This document shows, piece by piece, positions 52,369-61,415 of a stretch of 64,000 nt of DNA. Under the pieces are notes generated by a model. That model was not told the origin of the DNA. It saw only the letters and a list, made by a program, of their open reading frames with translations, and searched no databases. The position numbers and the translations under genes were made by a program. Source of the stretch: JAIESQ01 sp964495375 (GTDB taxonomy: Bacteria; Planctomycetota; Planctomycetia; Pirellulales; JAEUIK01); contig CAZBWM010000024.1 of assembly GCA_964495375.1 (NCBI GenBank), positions 1 to 64,000 of the forward strand, given 5' to 3'. Every line of letters begins with the position of its first letter. Position 1 is the first letter of the stretch.

Positions 52369-53138
52369 GCGATTTTGAAGACGCGCCGCGCATTGGCCGT
52401 CGTTTGCGCGGCCAACGCTTCGAAGGTGACGCCACGCGCGGTCGCCAGACGGCGCGCCGTGTGCTCGACGAGCGCCGGCTCGTTCCGTTTGCCCCGCAGG
52501 GGCTCGGGAGCCAGATACGGAGAGTCGGTCTCAACCAACAGTCGATCGGCCGGAATCGTCGCCGCCACGGCGCGGAGTTCGTCCGACTTTTTGAACGTCA
52601 GCATGCCGGCGAAGCTGATGTACATGCCCAGCGCCACGCACTCGGCGGCCACTTCGGCCGAGCCGGTGAACGAATGCATGACGCCCGTCAGTGGCCCGCG
52701 CGTGTGGGCTTCGCGCAGCATGGCCAGGATATCGTCGAGACTCTCGCGCGCGTGCACCAGGAACGGCAACCCGGTCTCTTGCGAGAGACGGATGTGGCGG
52801 TCGAAGTAGTCTCGCTGCAACTCGAGGGGAGCGTAATCGCGGTAACGATCGAGTCCAGTTTCGCCCAGCGCGACGACTTTCGGCCTGCGCGCCAGTGCGC
52901 AAATTCTATCCCAATCGCCGGGCTGCGCCTCGTGGCAGTAGTTGGGATGAATACCGACCGCCGCGTAAATAGGCCCGTGCGTGGCGGCCAGTTCCACCGT
53001 GGCTTCGCTGGAAACTGCCCCCACGCCGATCGAAACGATCTGCTCGACGCCGGCCTGGGCTGCCCGGTCGAGTACGGCGGCCAGGTCGGCCGCGAACTCT
53101 TCTTGATCAAGATGGGCGTGCGTGTCGAAGAGCGTCAC
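52365..53138 (-). CDS. tatD: TatD-family metal-dependent DNase
   Basis: A 257-residue amidohydrolase-fold nuclease. Metal ligands are in FDTHAHLDQEEF, VVALGETGLDRYRDYAP, FLVHARESLDD and GVMHSFTGS; the signature ETDSPYLAPEPLRGKRNEPALVEH ends the family motif. It starts with GTG, overlapping the stop of the upstream gene by four bases, and overlaps the thioesterase at the other end. Cytoplasmic; roles include 3'-5' exonuclease and oxidative DNA repair in other bacteria. Confidence 0.95.
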   Translation of the reverse strand: MTLFDTHAHLDQEEFAADLAAVLDRAAQAGVEQIVSIGVGAVSSEATVELAATHGPIYAAVGIHPNYCHEAQPGDWDRICALARRPKVVALGETGLDRYRDYAPLELQRDYFDRHIRLSQETGLPFLVHARESLDDILAMLREAHTRGPLTGVMHSFTGSAEVAAECVALGMYISFAGMLTFKKSDELRAVAATIPADRLLVETDSPYLAPEPLRGKRNEPALVEHTARRLATARGVTFEALAAQTTANARRVFKIA

Positions 53139-53608
53139 ACGGGGACCTTGACCACGCTTTCGAGGTTCTCGAGATGCCCGCGGGCGTTGCCGAGGACTTC
53201 TTCAGCGAGGTCGCGCGCTTGGCGATCGCCGCGCAGCTCGGCGGCGCAATCTGCGATGGTTTCGATATCCAGTCGCTGATGGCGAATCAACTCTTGCAGC
53301 AAGTAGTCGAGCGACAGCAGATTTAGATCGGTGAACTCCATGGGAAACGACGAGGGCGCGATCTGCCCATGTCGCTCGAGAATCAGCTCAGCCAGTCGGG
53401 CCGACAAAGCCCGCTGATCTTCGACCAGGTGCCTTACGACAGCTTCGGCCCGCTCGTCACCACGGTTGGTACGGTAGTGTGAGCCTTGCAGGTACTCCGA
53501 TAGCGAGCGGTGCAAGGTTGCCAGCAGACGATTGAGAACGTCGGTGTTCCGCGAACTGGCCATGTCGATCCATTCGGTTTGGTATCGGGGCAATGCGACA
53601 GCAGGCAT
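53135..53608 (-). CDS. Helical hypothetical protein between nuoN and tatD
   Basis: A 157-residue protein, MPAVALPRYQTEWIDMASSR. The start at 53608 has GGGAG eight bases upstream; longer starts would read into nuoN. It is strongly helical: VLNRLLATLHRSLSEYLQGSHYR, EAVVRHLVEDQRALSARLAELILERHG, LLSLDYLLQELIRHQRLDIETIADCAAEL and ARDLAEEVLGNARGHLENLESVV give four helices, reminiscent of a ferritin-like bundle but without a clear E-x-x-H iron site. Function unknown. It begins 40 bases after the nuoN stop. Confidence 0.75.
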   Translation of the reverse strand: MPAVALPRYQTEWIDMASSRNTDVLNRLLATLHRSLSEYLQGSHYRTNRGDERAEAVVRHLVEDQRALSARLAELILERHGQIAPSSFPMEFTDLNLLSLDYLLQELIRHQRLDIETIADCAAELRGDRQARDLAEEVLGNARGHLENLESVVKVPV

Positions 53609-53648
53609 GCTTTGCGCTCCCGCAGGTCCGCTGGTCGTGTGCATTCGC

Positions 53649-55436
53649 TTAGGAAAGCAGCCGAGCGGCAGCGGCCTTGGCCATCTCCAGTAGCCCACCG
53701 GCTGCCACGCCCAACAGCACGACCGGCACCGTGACCGCCACCAGGTAAACGCCGGGGAGCGACACCAGCGACAGGTGGGCCGGCAAGCGATCTTCGGGCT
53801 CGGGCTCGAGCGTCATGACTTTGATGACTCTCAAGTAATAGAACAAGCTCAGCACGGTGTTCAAGCCGCCGATGACCAACAGGGTGTAATGTCCCCCTTC
53901 GACCAGCGGATAGAAGATCAACACTTTGGCCAAAAAGCCGGCCATCGGCGGGATGCCGATCAAACTGAGCAGCACGATAATGAAGCAGACGGTTACGCCT
54001 GGGGAGGTGCGGACGAGCCCGCCGTAGGCGGCGATTTCTTCGCTGTGGAACGTGTTGCGGAGGAAGGCCACGATGGCGAACGCGGCCAGATTCATGAACA
54101 GGTAGGCGCCGATATAGAAGGCAATTCCCGCGACGGCCTGCCGCGAAGCGTCGGCCGTTTCGGGCGTGGCCTGCGCGATCGCCGGCACCACGGCCATCAT
54201 CAGGTAGCCGGCGTGCGCGATCGTCGAGTAGGCCAACAGCCGCTTGATGTTCGTTTGACCGTAGGCTGCCAGATTGCCGAACGTGCAAGTGATGGCAGCG
54301 ATGACCGCCACGAGCCAGGCGACGAACGTGCGCACGGGGGAGAGCGCCTGGTTAAGCGCTAGTCGCGTATCGACTGTGGTCTTCTCGTCCGCATTGACTA
54401 ATGTGACCGGTTTGTGCGCGATTTGCAGAATGCTAGGACCACCCGCACCTGACAGTTCTGGCGAAGGCGCATGTTCGGACCGTGCCGCGGCGGCCGCTGC
54501 TGTGGAACTGACGGCAGGCGCCGTGGGTGGAATGAAGCCTACGCCCAGGCCGACACGCAGCAGCAGGGCGACGGCCGCCCCTTTCGAGGCGACCGAGAGA
54601 AACGCGTTCACCTCGGCGCTGGCCCCTTCGAACACGTCGGGGCACCAGAAATGAAACGGCACGGCCGAGAGCTTGAACGCCAGCCCGACCATTACCATTA
54701 ACCCGCCGAGTACGAGCACGGGATAGCGATCGGTGAACTCACCCGCTTGCAGCATTTCGCCCAGGCGCACGGCCAGCGTGGGCAGATGCGCAGTGCCCAA
54801 CACGCCGCATAGCAGGCTGATACCGTAGAGCATGACGCCCGCGGCGCCCGCCCCGTAAACGGCATACTTCAGCGCGGCCTCGCTCGCTTTGCGGCGACCC
54901 TTGAGCATGCCAGCCAAGGCATACGATGGCACGCTCGCCATTTCCACGCCCAGGAACACGATCAGCAGGTGATTGGCCGACGCCATCAGGCACATGCCGA
55001 TCGTCGAGCCGAGGATCAGCGTGTAAAAGTCGGCGGCGTCTTCGCGATCGGGAATACCTGAGAGCTGCGTGAAAATCACGAACAGCACGACGAACACCAA
55101 CAGCAGCGAGCGGAAGTAAATCGTGAGCGGGTCGTAGATCAACATGCCGCCGAACAACTCTTGCCCCACGTTCGCCAGATTCGGGAGATCCGCGGGCGGA
55201 TTCGCCGACAGATAGAACCAAGGCGTCGTGGCAGCCAACGCCAGCACCGCACCGATGAGCGGTAGCCAGGCGGCCAGCGTCTGGGCCACGCGCTGGCTGG
55301 CATTGTTCCAACTCAGGATGCGCACCAGCAGCATCGCCACGATCGTGCCTGTGAGAATCAACTCGGGCAGGAACGACGGCAGCGAAATTTCGCGCGTCTG
55401 GCGGACGAAGCTTTCGACTAGTTCAACAAAATTCAC
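53649..55436 (-). CDS. nuoN: NADH-quinone oxidoreductase subunit N
   Basis: A 595-residue antiporter-like membrane subunit of complex I. Conserved helices include FYTLILGSTIGMCLMASANHLLIVFLGVEMASVPSYALAGM, with the key Glu, and LKYAVYGAGAAGVMLYGISLL; the later HFWCPDVFEGASAEVNAFLSVASKGAAVALL also fits. A loop insertion of ~65 residues (AVSSTAAAAAARSEHAPSPEL and on) makes it longer than usual (~480). It starts with GTG and is the last canonical complex I gene of the run. Confidence 0.93.
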   Translation of the reverse strand: MNFVELVESFVRQTREISLPSFLPELILTGTIVAMLLVRILSWNNASQRVAQTLAAWLPLIGAVLALAATTPWFYLSANPPADLPNLANVGQELFGGMLIYDPLTIYFRSLLLVFVVLFVIFTQLSGIPDREDAADFYTLILGSTIGMCLMASANHLLIVFLGVEMASVPSYALAGMLKGRRKASEAALKYAVYGAGAAGVMLYGISLLCGVLGTAHLPTLAVRLGEMLQAGEFTDRYPVLVLGGLMVMVGLAFKLSAVPFHFWCPDVFEGASAEVNAFLSVASKGAAVALLLRVGLGVGFIPPTAPAVSSTAAAAAARSEHAPSPELSGAGGPSILQIAHKPVTLVNADEKTTVDTRLALNQALSPVRTFVAWLVAVIAAITCTFGNLAAYGQTNIKRLLAYSTIAHAGYLMMAVVPAIAQATPETADASRQAVAGIAFYIGAYLFMNLAAFAIVAFLRNTFHSEEIAAYGGLVRTSPGVTVCFIIVLLSLIGIPPMAGFLAKVLIFYPLVEGGHYTLLVIGGLNTVLSLFYYLRVIKVMTLEPEPEDRLPAHLSLVSLPGVYLVAVTVPVVLLGVAAGGLLEMAKAAAARLLS

Positions 55437-55500
55437 GGCACGACTCGGGGAGTTGCAGTGCGTTTGGTGCTTGGTATCTGGGGCCGACGACTGGAAAAAC

Positions 55501-57372
55501 CTACGGCAGCAGCGCCGCGGTTTTGGCCTTCTCTTCTTCCTTGGTCTCTTCCTGCTGATCTTCGTCGAGGCCGATATACGGCTGCACGTCTTTGGTCCAG
55601 ACGGCCAGTGACTCGACCGACTTATTGACCGAGGGCGTCAGGTAATTCAGCACGGCCGAGGGGTAAACGCCCAGCGCGATCGACAACACGATCAGCGGGG
55701 CAACGATCGCCACTTCGCGCGGCGTGATCGGCGTGAGGTGGTCTCCATGTGGGCCCTTGTACTCAGGCCCCAGGTACACGCGCTGGATTGTCCACAGGAT
55801 GTACGCGGCGGTCAGGATCACCACGCCCGCGGAGATCACCGCCAGCACCTTGCTGAAGTTCCAGGCAGAGAGGGTCACTAGCACTTCGCCGATGAAACCG
55901 CACAAACCAGGTAGTCCCAAGCCGGCGAAGAAGATCACGATCGCCAGCCCGCTGTAGAGCGGCATCCGGGCGAACAAACCGCCGAACTCGTCGAGGTTGC
56001 GGTGATGCACGCGGTCGTAAATCACGCCGACCAAAAAGAACATGCCAGGCGAGCTGATGCCGTGCGCGATCATCTGGAACATCGCGCCGTTGACGCCTTG
56101 TTCCCAGTAGGTCGGGTTGAAGCCGTTGGCTTGCGTCGCGCTCCAGACGCCCAGCCCCAGCACGACATAACCCATGTGACTCACCGAGCTGTAGGCGACC
56201 AGCCGCTTGAAATCTTTCTGCGCCAACGCGGCGAACGCGCCATACACCATGCTGACGACGCCGATGCCGCAAACGACAAAGGCGAGGTCGTAACCGGCCG
56301 ACGGGCAAATCGGATAACAGATACGCAGGATGCCGTAGCCGCCCATCTTCAGCAGAACGCCGGCCAGGATCATCGAGATTGGCGTGGGGGCTTCGACGTG
56401 CGCGTCGGGCAACCAGGTGTGCAGCGGCACGCTTGGCACCTTGATCGCGAAGCCGATGAACAACAGCACGAAGGCCCACCACTGCACGCTCTTGCCCAGG
56501 AACACCGGCTCGTCGAACGGATGCTTGTCACCTTCGTAGCCGGCATCGCGCAGCCGATTGATCCAATCGGCGTCGTTCGTGTGCTGGCCGATCTGTTGCA
56601 GCGCCAGGATGTTGAACGTGTGCCAGGGGCGCGTGCTCTGCTGCACTTCCTTGAACTTCTGCGTGAGCGGGCTGTCGATCGGCTTCCCCTCGGCGTCTTT
56701 ACCGGCTTCGTTCGACAGGTGCGGATGCGCGGCCTGGAATAGGGCGAGATTCTTGTCGGTCGCCAACTGCCGCAAGTCGCTCGAGAAGTAGAGCATCAGG
56801 ATCGCGATCAACATGAACACGCTGCCCAACAGCGTGTACAAGAAAAACTTGATCGCCGCGTACTCGCGCCGCGGGCCTCCCCACACGCCGATCAGGAAGT
56901 ACATCGGCAGCAGCATCACTTCCCAGAAGACGTAGAACAGGAAGAAGTCCAGCGCGATGAAGACCCCCAGCATGCCCGTTTCCAAGAGCAGAAACAGCAC
57001 GCAGTAAGCCTTCACGTACTTGGTGATGTTCCAGCTTGTCCACATCGACAGCAGCGTGACGAACGAGGTGAGCAGCACGAGCGGAAAACTGATGCCGTCG
57101 AGCCCCAGCAGGTACTCGATGCGGAAGGCTTCGATCCACGGGAGACCAACCGCGTGCTGCATGCCTGCCTCGCCGATGGCGAAATGGAGCGAATCGCTGC
57201 CGGGATCGCGCGGATAGGCCATCCAGAGCGTCGTGCCGAACACCACCAGCGTGATGAACAGCGTGAACAGCTTGGCCGCCTCGGGTTTGTCCTTCGGGAG
57301 GAAGGCCACCACGATCGCCGCCAAGGCGGGCAGAAAAATCACAAAGCTCAACAGGGCAACGGCCGTGTTCAT
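55501..57372 (-). CDS. nuoM: NADH-quinone oxidoreductase subunit M
   Basis: A 623-residue proton-pumping subunit. The motif FLFYVFWEVMLLPMYFLIGVWGG carries the conserved Glu; VPLHTWLPDAHVEAPTPISMILAGVLLKMGGYGILRI and AYSSVSHMGYVVLGLG are typical. A ~90-residue soluble insertion (SSDLRQLATDKNLALFQAAHPH through EGDKHPFDEPVF) between two helices accounts for the extra length over ~500. It lies 64 bases before nuoN and 105 after nuoL. Confidence 0.94.
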   Translation of the reverse strand: MNTAVALLSFVIFLPALAAIVVAFLPKDKPEAAKLFTLFITLVVFGTTLWMAYPRDPGSDSLHFAIGEAGMQHAVGLPWIEAFRIEYLLGLDGISFPLVLLTSFVTLLSMWTSWNITKYVKAYCVLFLLLETGMLGVFIALDFFLFYVFWEVMLLPMYFLIGVWGGPRREYAAIKFFLYTLLGSVFMLIAILMLYFSSDLRQLATDKNLALFQAAHPHLSNEAGKDAEGKPIDSPLTQKFKEVQQSTRPWHTFNILALQQIGQHTNDADWINRLRDAGYEGDKHPFDEPVFLGKSVQWWAFVLLFIGFAIKVPSVPLHTWLPDAHVEAPTPISMILAGVLLKMGGYGILRICYPICPSAGYDLAFVVCGIGVVSMVYGAFAALAQKDFKRLVAYSSVSHMGYVVLGLGVWSATQANGFNPTYWEQGVNGAMFQMIAHGISSPGMFFLVGVIYDRVHHRNLDEFGGLFARMPLYSGLAIVIFFAGLGLPGLCGFIGEVLVTLSAWNFSKVLAVISAGVVILTAAYILWTIQRVYLGPEYKGPHGDHLTPITPREVAIVAPLIVLSIALGVYPSAVLNYLTPSVNKSVESLAVWTKDVQPYIGLDEDQQEETKEEEKAKTAALLP

Positions 57373-57477
57373 GTTCTCGTCCGAGGATTGATTCGCTTAA
57401 GTCGTTGTCAGTTTTATTTGTCTTGCAATCGTGCCGCGGGGCTTGGGTGTAGCCAGTCGCGCAATCAGGGTTTTTGG

Positions 57478-60057
57478 TCAGCGGGCCAGCACCATGCCCA
57501 CGGCAAACGTGGCCAGCACGAACAGCGTTACGGTCCCCACGGCGATCAGCATCACGTACTCGCGGAGGCGCCCCGTTTGCACGTTGCGCAGGGTGAGCCC
57601 GAACGAGTAGGTCCAATCGGCCAGGCGATTGATCAGGCCGTCGACCAGGTAGCGATCGATGGCATCGTCAATCTGGGCAATGCCGCGCGTCCAGCGCGCC
57701 AGCGAGTCGATAAAGCCGTCGATCCAGCGTTTATCGAAGCGGGCCACGAGCCGCGACATCACCATCGTCGGCCGAATAAACACGTAGTCGTACAACTCGT
57801 CGAAGTACCATTTGTCGCGCAAGAACGCGTACGTGCGCGGGAATTGCTGCCGCACGTCGTCGGGGTTCAGAACACCCAGTCCGTACATCACCGTGGCCAG
57901 CGTGAAGCCGGCGATCGCCATGATCGTGGCGATCAGCGTGGCCTCGACGTGTACGGCCCCCAGGTGCGACAGGTGCTCGGCCGGCACCACGAGCTTCGTC
58001 CACCACTGGCCCGAGCCGTGCTCACCGGCCGGCCGCGCTTGTTCGAGCACGTTCGCCAGGCTCAGGCTGGTGCCCGGCAAGGTCCAGGCGGCCACGATGG
58101 CGAGCGTCGCCAAAATCACCAAAGGCACGTACATCACCTTCGGCGATTCGTGCGCGTGATGATAACGCTGGTGATCGCGTGGTTGTCCGGCGAACGTCAG
58201 GTACCACAGGCGGAACATATAGAACGCGGTGGTCGCGGCGCCCGCGGCTGCCACGTAGAACAGCACGCCGTGGAAACCACCGTTGTGGTTCCGGAACGAG
58301 ATCAACTGCGCGATGATCGCGTCTTTCGAATAGTAACCGCTGAGCCCGATGAGGAACGGAATGCCCGCCCCCGCGATCGCCAGGCAGCCGATCAGCATGG
58401 TGTACGCCGTGTACGGCATCTTGTTGCGCAGCCCGCCCATCTGCCGCATGTCGTTCGTGTGTACGGCGTGGATTACCGAGCCGGAGCAGAGGAACAACAA
58501 GCTCTTGAAGAAGGCGTGCGTGAACAGGTGGAGCATGCCGGCCAGCCAGCCGCCGACCCCCAGGGCCAGCATCATGTAGCCGAGTTGGCTGACGGTGGAA
58601 TAAGCCAAAACGCGCTTGATGTCGGTCGCGGTGATGGCGATCGTCGCGGCCATCAACAGCGTGATGCCGCCGGTGTACGCGATCACCAGCAGCACTTCAG
58701 GCGTAAAGACTGGATAGAACCGCCCCACCAGGTAGACGCCGGCCGCCACCATCGTGGCCGAGTGGACCAGAGCCGATACCGGGGTGGGGCCTTCCATCGC
58801 GTCGGGCAACCAAACGTGCAGCGGGAATTGCGCGCTTTTGCCGACGCAGCCGCAGAAGATCCCCAGGCCGGCGACCACCAGCAGCCCGTAGCCGAGCCCG
58901 TCGCGGCGCCAATCTTCGACGACCCCAACGTCGGCCGCGGCGGCGTTTTCGGTCACACCGGCCGAAGCCGCGGCCTGGCGGACCATGCCATCGGGCGTCG
59001 TCAGTGCATGATGATTGGCGGCGGGCCGCACCAGGCTGAACAAACCGGGCTGCACCGCGGCCACGGCGGTTCCGTGAGCTTCGTCGCCCGCTTTCGCGTC
59101 CCCCTTGGCCGGCAAATCACCGAAGGCGAACGTCCCCAGGCTCCCCCACAACGCCATCAGGCCGATGATCATGCCGAAGTCGCCGACGCGATTGACGATG
59201 AACGCTTTGTTGGCAGCGTTCGAGGCGCTCTTGCGCTCGATGTAGAAGCCGATCAGAAAATACGAGCAGATACCGACCAGCTCCCAGAACATGAACACCA
59301 TGAACACGTTGCCCGAGATCACCAGTCCCAACATGCTGAAGCAGAACAGCGACAGGTATTGGAAGAAGCGATAGTAGCGCCCCGGGCGGTGCAGATGATG
59401 CCCGTTGGCCAGCCGCACCTCGTGGTCGGTGATGTCGTGCAACTCGTCGTGCATGTAGCCCGTGGCGTAGAAATGAATGCACGAGGCAATCAGCGTGACC
59501 ATCGTGAACATGGCGATGGTCAGCGCATCGATGTAGTAGCCGACCGCCAACTCCATGCGACCGAAGCTGGCCATCGTGTACCAGTTGCCGGTGTAGGCGG
59601 GCTTATCGGCGTGTGCGGCGGCATCATGTCCCGCTGCGTTGTGCGCGGCAGCATCATAACCGGCGGCGTTGTGCGCGGCAGCATCATGACCGGCGGCATC
59701 ATGGCCGGCTGCGGCGGCATGCTCGTCCGCGGCGAAAGCCACGGTCGTGAAAGTCACGGTTCGGAACGTGGACTTCGACGGCGCGCTCGTGGCGGCGTGA
59801 TGGTCGTCGGTCGCGTGCTCGGTCGCTTCGTGGGTGTCGTGATGTGCACCGGCCGGCCAATGATGCCCCAACCAGAGCATCATCGCGGTTGCCGACAGCA
59901 CGAACGATCCGACAATCGCGCCACTGGCGACATAGCCCGCCAGCACGCCCGCCTTACCGAGCCGGGGGCCCAGGAAGACGATGACGACGAACGACACCAG
60001 GGGCAACAGCCAGGCGGCCCCGAGCAGAATCGGCAGGATGTCGGCGAGCCCTTGCAT
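57478..60057 (-). CDS. nuoL: NADH-quinone oxidoreductase subunit L, expanded
   Basis: An 859-residue proton-pumping subunit, against ~610-700 typically. The core is intact: FFQYLSLFCFSMLGLVISGNVFMVFMFWELVGICSYFLIGFY, then NRVGDFGMIIGLMALW, QFPLHVWLPDAMEGPTPVSALVHSATMVAAGVYLV and YSTVSQLGYMMLALGVGG. Two insertions are seen: residues ~75-160, His/Ala-rich with a decapeptide repeat (AAGHDAAAHN-like), and ~315-380 (GDAKAGDEAHGTAVAAVQPGL...). The C-terminal lateral helix HL region is present. The repeat is encoded by 30-base tandem units at 59645-59704. Confidence 0.93.
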   Translation of the reverse strand: MQGLADILPILLGAAWLLPLVSFVVIVFLGPRLGKAGVLAGYVASGAIVGSFVLSATAMMLWLGHHWPAGAHHDTHEATEHATDDHHAATSAPSKSTFRTVTFTTVAFAADEHAAAAGHDAAGHDAAAHNAAGYDAAAHNAAGHDAAAHADKPAYTGNWYTMASFGRMELAVGYYIDALTIAMFTMVTLIASCIHFYATGYMHDELHDITDHEVRLANGHHLHRPGRYYRFFQYLSLFCFSMLGLVISGNVFMVFMFWELVGICSYFLIGFYIERKSASNAANKAFIVNRVGDFGMIIGLMALWGSLGTFAFGDLPAKGDAKAGDEAHGTAVAAVQPGLFSLVRPAANHHALTTPDGMVRQAAASAGVTENAAAADVGVVEDWRRDGLGYGLLVVAGLGIFCGCVGKSAQFPLHVWLPDAMEGPTPVSALVHSATMVAAGVYLVGRFYPVFTPEVLLVIAYTGGITLLMAATIAITATDIKRVLAYSTVSQLGYMMLALGVGGWLAGMLHLFTHAFFKSLLFLCSGSVIHAVHTNDMRQMGGLRNKMPYTAYTMLIGCLAIAGAGIPFLIGLSGYYSKDAIIAQLISFRNHNGGFHGVLFYVAAAGAATTAFYMFRLWYLTFAGQPRDHQRYHHAHESPKVMYVPLVILATLAIVAAWTLPGTSLSLANVLEQARPAGEHGSGQWWTKLVVPAEHLSHLGAVHVEATLIATIMAIAGFTLATVMYGLGVLNPDDVRQQFPRTYAFLRDKWYFDELYDYVFIRPTMVMSRLVARFDKRWIDGFIDSLARWTRGIAQIDDAIDRYLVDGLINRLADWTYSFGLTLRNVQTGRLREYVMLIAVGTVTLFVLATFAVGMVLAR
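59645..59704. repeat. 30-base tandem repeat in nuoL
   Basis: Two adjacent 30-base units starting GCGGCAGCATCAT (59645-59674 and 59675-59704), with partial copies on both sides, are in frame and encode AAGHDAAAHN-like decapeptides at about residues 118-149 of NuoL. Copy number may vary between strains. Confidence 0.85.
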
Positions 60058-60178
60058 GGTGCGGAGTTCTTCGCTTGGCAGTGAAAGGAATCGAGGCGGT
60101 TCGGTTGGCGTCGGTGTTTTGTCGTGCGCGGTCGTGTTGAGCGTCGTTATCGAGCGGCGTCTTCGATCGTGCTGTGCG

Positions 60179-60523
60179 TTAGCCGTGCAGTTCCTCGGCG
60201 CGATCGACGTCGACCGTCGAATGGTTGTTGTAAAAGTTCAGCGTGATGGCCAGGGCCACGGCGGCTTCGGCGGCAGCTAGCACGATCACGAACAAGGCGA
60301 TCAGGTGGCCATCGAGCCCCAGGGTCCAGGGTCCGTCCGAACGCAAGTTGCCGTTAGCGAACGCGACGAAATTAACGTTGGCGCCGTTAAGCACCAGTTC
60401 GATCCCCATCAGCACGCCGAGTGCGTTTCGCTTGACCGCCATACAGACGATGCCACACACGAACAGCGCCGCTCCGACGAGCAGGTAGTGCGTTAATCCG
60501 ACGGGCTCGGTCAGCAAGTTCAC
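60179..60523 (-). CDS. nuoK: NADH-quinone oxidoreductase subunit K
   Basis: A 114-residue, three-helix membrane subunit. YLLVGAALFVCGIVCMAVKRNALGVLMGIELVLNGANVNFVAFA contains the two conserved membrane glutamate positions of NuoK; VIVLAAAEAAVALAITLNFY is the third helix. The GTG at 60523, with GGGGGA eight bases upstream, is preferred to a TTG seven codons earlier. It sits between nuoJ and nuoL. Confidence 0.93.
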   Translation of the reverse strand: MNLLTEPVGLTHYLLVGAALFVCGIVCMAVKRNALGVLMGIELVLNGANVNFVAFANGNLRSDGPWTLGLDGHLIALFVIVLAAAEAAVALAITLNFYNNHSTVDVDRAEELHG

Positions 60524-60584
60524 GTTGCGTTTCCCCCAAATCAACTGCCCGCCAGCGGTCGCCGCCCGGCAGTGTGTGGCCGCG

Positions 60585-61412
60585 CTAGGCGTCGGCCTTC
60601 AATCGCTTCTTGGTACGGGCCAGGTAGGCGGCCCCGATCAACACGACCAACAAGTGAACCGACACAATTTCGAACGGCAGCAGGTAGCTCGACATCCCGG
60701 CACGCGGCGCGGCGCCTGGCTCGCCGAGCGAATCGACGCGCGGTCCGGAGAGCGCCATGCCGATCGACGTCGCAGTGCGAGTATCGCGCAAGTCGACATG
60801 CCGGCCGACGTGCCGCTTTGGTGTCGTGCCCTCTGCGGCCGCGTTGGCCCTGGCTTCTTCGGCGCGAGCCTCTTCAGCGCGAGTGCCATCGGGATCGAAC
60901 GGCTCGTTCTCGACAGTATCACCCGGTTTTACGGCGTCGGGCTTTGCGGCGTCCAGGTTTGCGGCATCCGATTTTGCAGCGTCGGCCTTGGCGGCACCTT
61001 CAGTCGCAGCTTCATCCGCCGTTGCGATCGTCAACGGCATTTCGGGCCCGCGCCAGTCGCCGATCGACACGGCTCGCTGCGCGAGCACCGCAAAGAGCGC
61101 CCCGCCCACGACGGCCGCCAAGATCCACTCGCCACCGCGCGTCTTGAGCGAGACGAACGGGCCTTGCGCCGTGAGCATCACGCCGAACACCAGCAGCACC
61201 AAAGTGCCGCCGACGTAGATCAGCAACTGCATCGAGCCGACGAAATCGGCCCCCGCCAGAAAGAACAGTCCGGCGGTCGCGCCGAGCGAGAGGATCAGGT
61301 AAAAGGCCATCCGCACGATATTACTGCTGAGCACCACGGCCAACGCGAAGACGCAGGCCACCAGGCCAAACAGCAGAAAGAAAAACGACTGCCAGCTGAT
61401 GGGGTCATTCAT
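60585..61412 (-). CDS. nuoJ: NADH-quinone oxidoreductase subunit J, expanded
   Basis: A 275-residue subunit, against ~170-200 usually. FFFLLFGLVACVFALAVVLSSNIVRMAFYLILSLGATAGLFFLAGADFVGSMQLLIYVGGTLVLLVFGVML is the conserved four-helix part. A soluble loop (~125-215) is built around AAKxD pentapeptides (KADAAKSDAANLDAAKPDAV) coded by 15-base repeats. The final helix, LLPFEIVSVHLLVVLIGAAYL, is intact. GGAGG lies ten bases before the ATG, just downstream of the nuoH stop. Confidence 0.92.
   Translation of the reverse strand: MNDPISWQSFFFLLFGLVACVFALAVVLSSNIVRMAFYLILSLGATAGLFFLAGADFVGSMQLLIYVGGTLVLLVFGVMLTAQGPFVSLKTRGGEWILAAVVGGALFAVLAQRAVSIGDWRGPEMPLTIATADEAATEGAAKADAAKSDAANLDAAKPDAVKPGDTVENEPFDPDGTRAEEARAEEARANAAAEGTTPKRHVGRHVDLRDTRTATSIGMALSGPRVDSLGEPGAAPRAGMSSYLLPFEIVSVHLLVVLIGAAYLARTKKRLKADA
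60931..60990. repeat. 15-base tandem repeat (four copies) in nuoJ
   Basis: Four 15-base units of the form GCGGCGTC-x-GG-xTTT (60931-60945, 60946-60960, 60961-60975, 60976-60990) encode (AAKxD)n in NuoJ. Period 15 keeps the frame, so copy number could change without breaking the gene. Confidence 0.88.
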
Positions 61413-61415
61413 CGC

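Noticed and set aside
57154..60084. A 976-codon open frame on the plus strand opposite nuoL/nuoM
   Set aside because: High-G+C antisense shadow: low-complexity His/Arg/Gln composition and no ribosome site, while the minus strand codes for clearly conserved complex I subunits.
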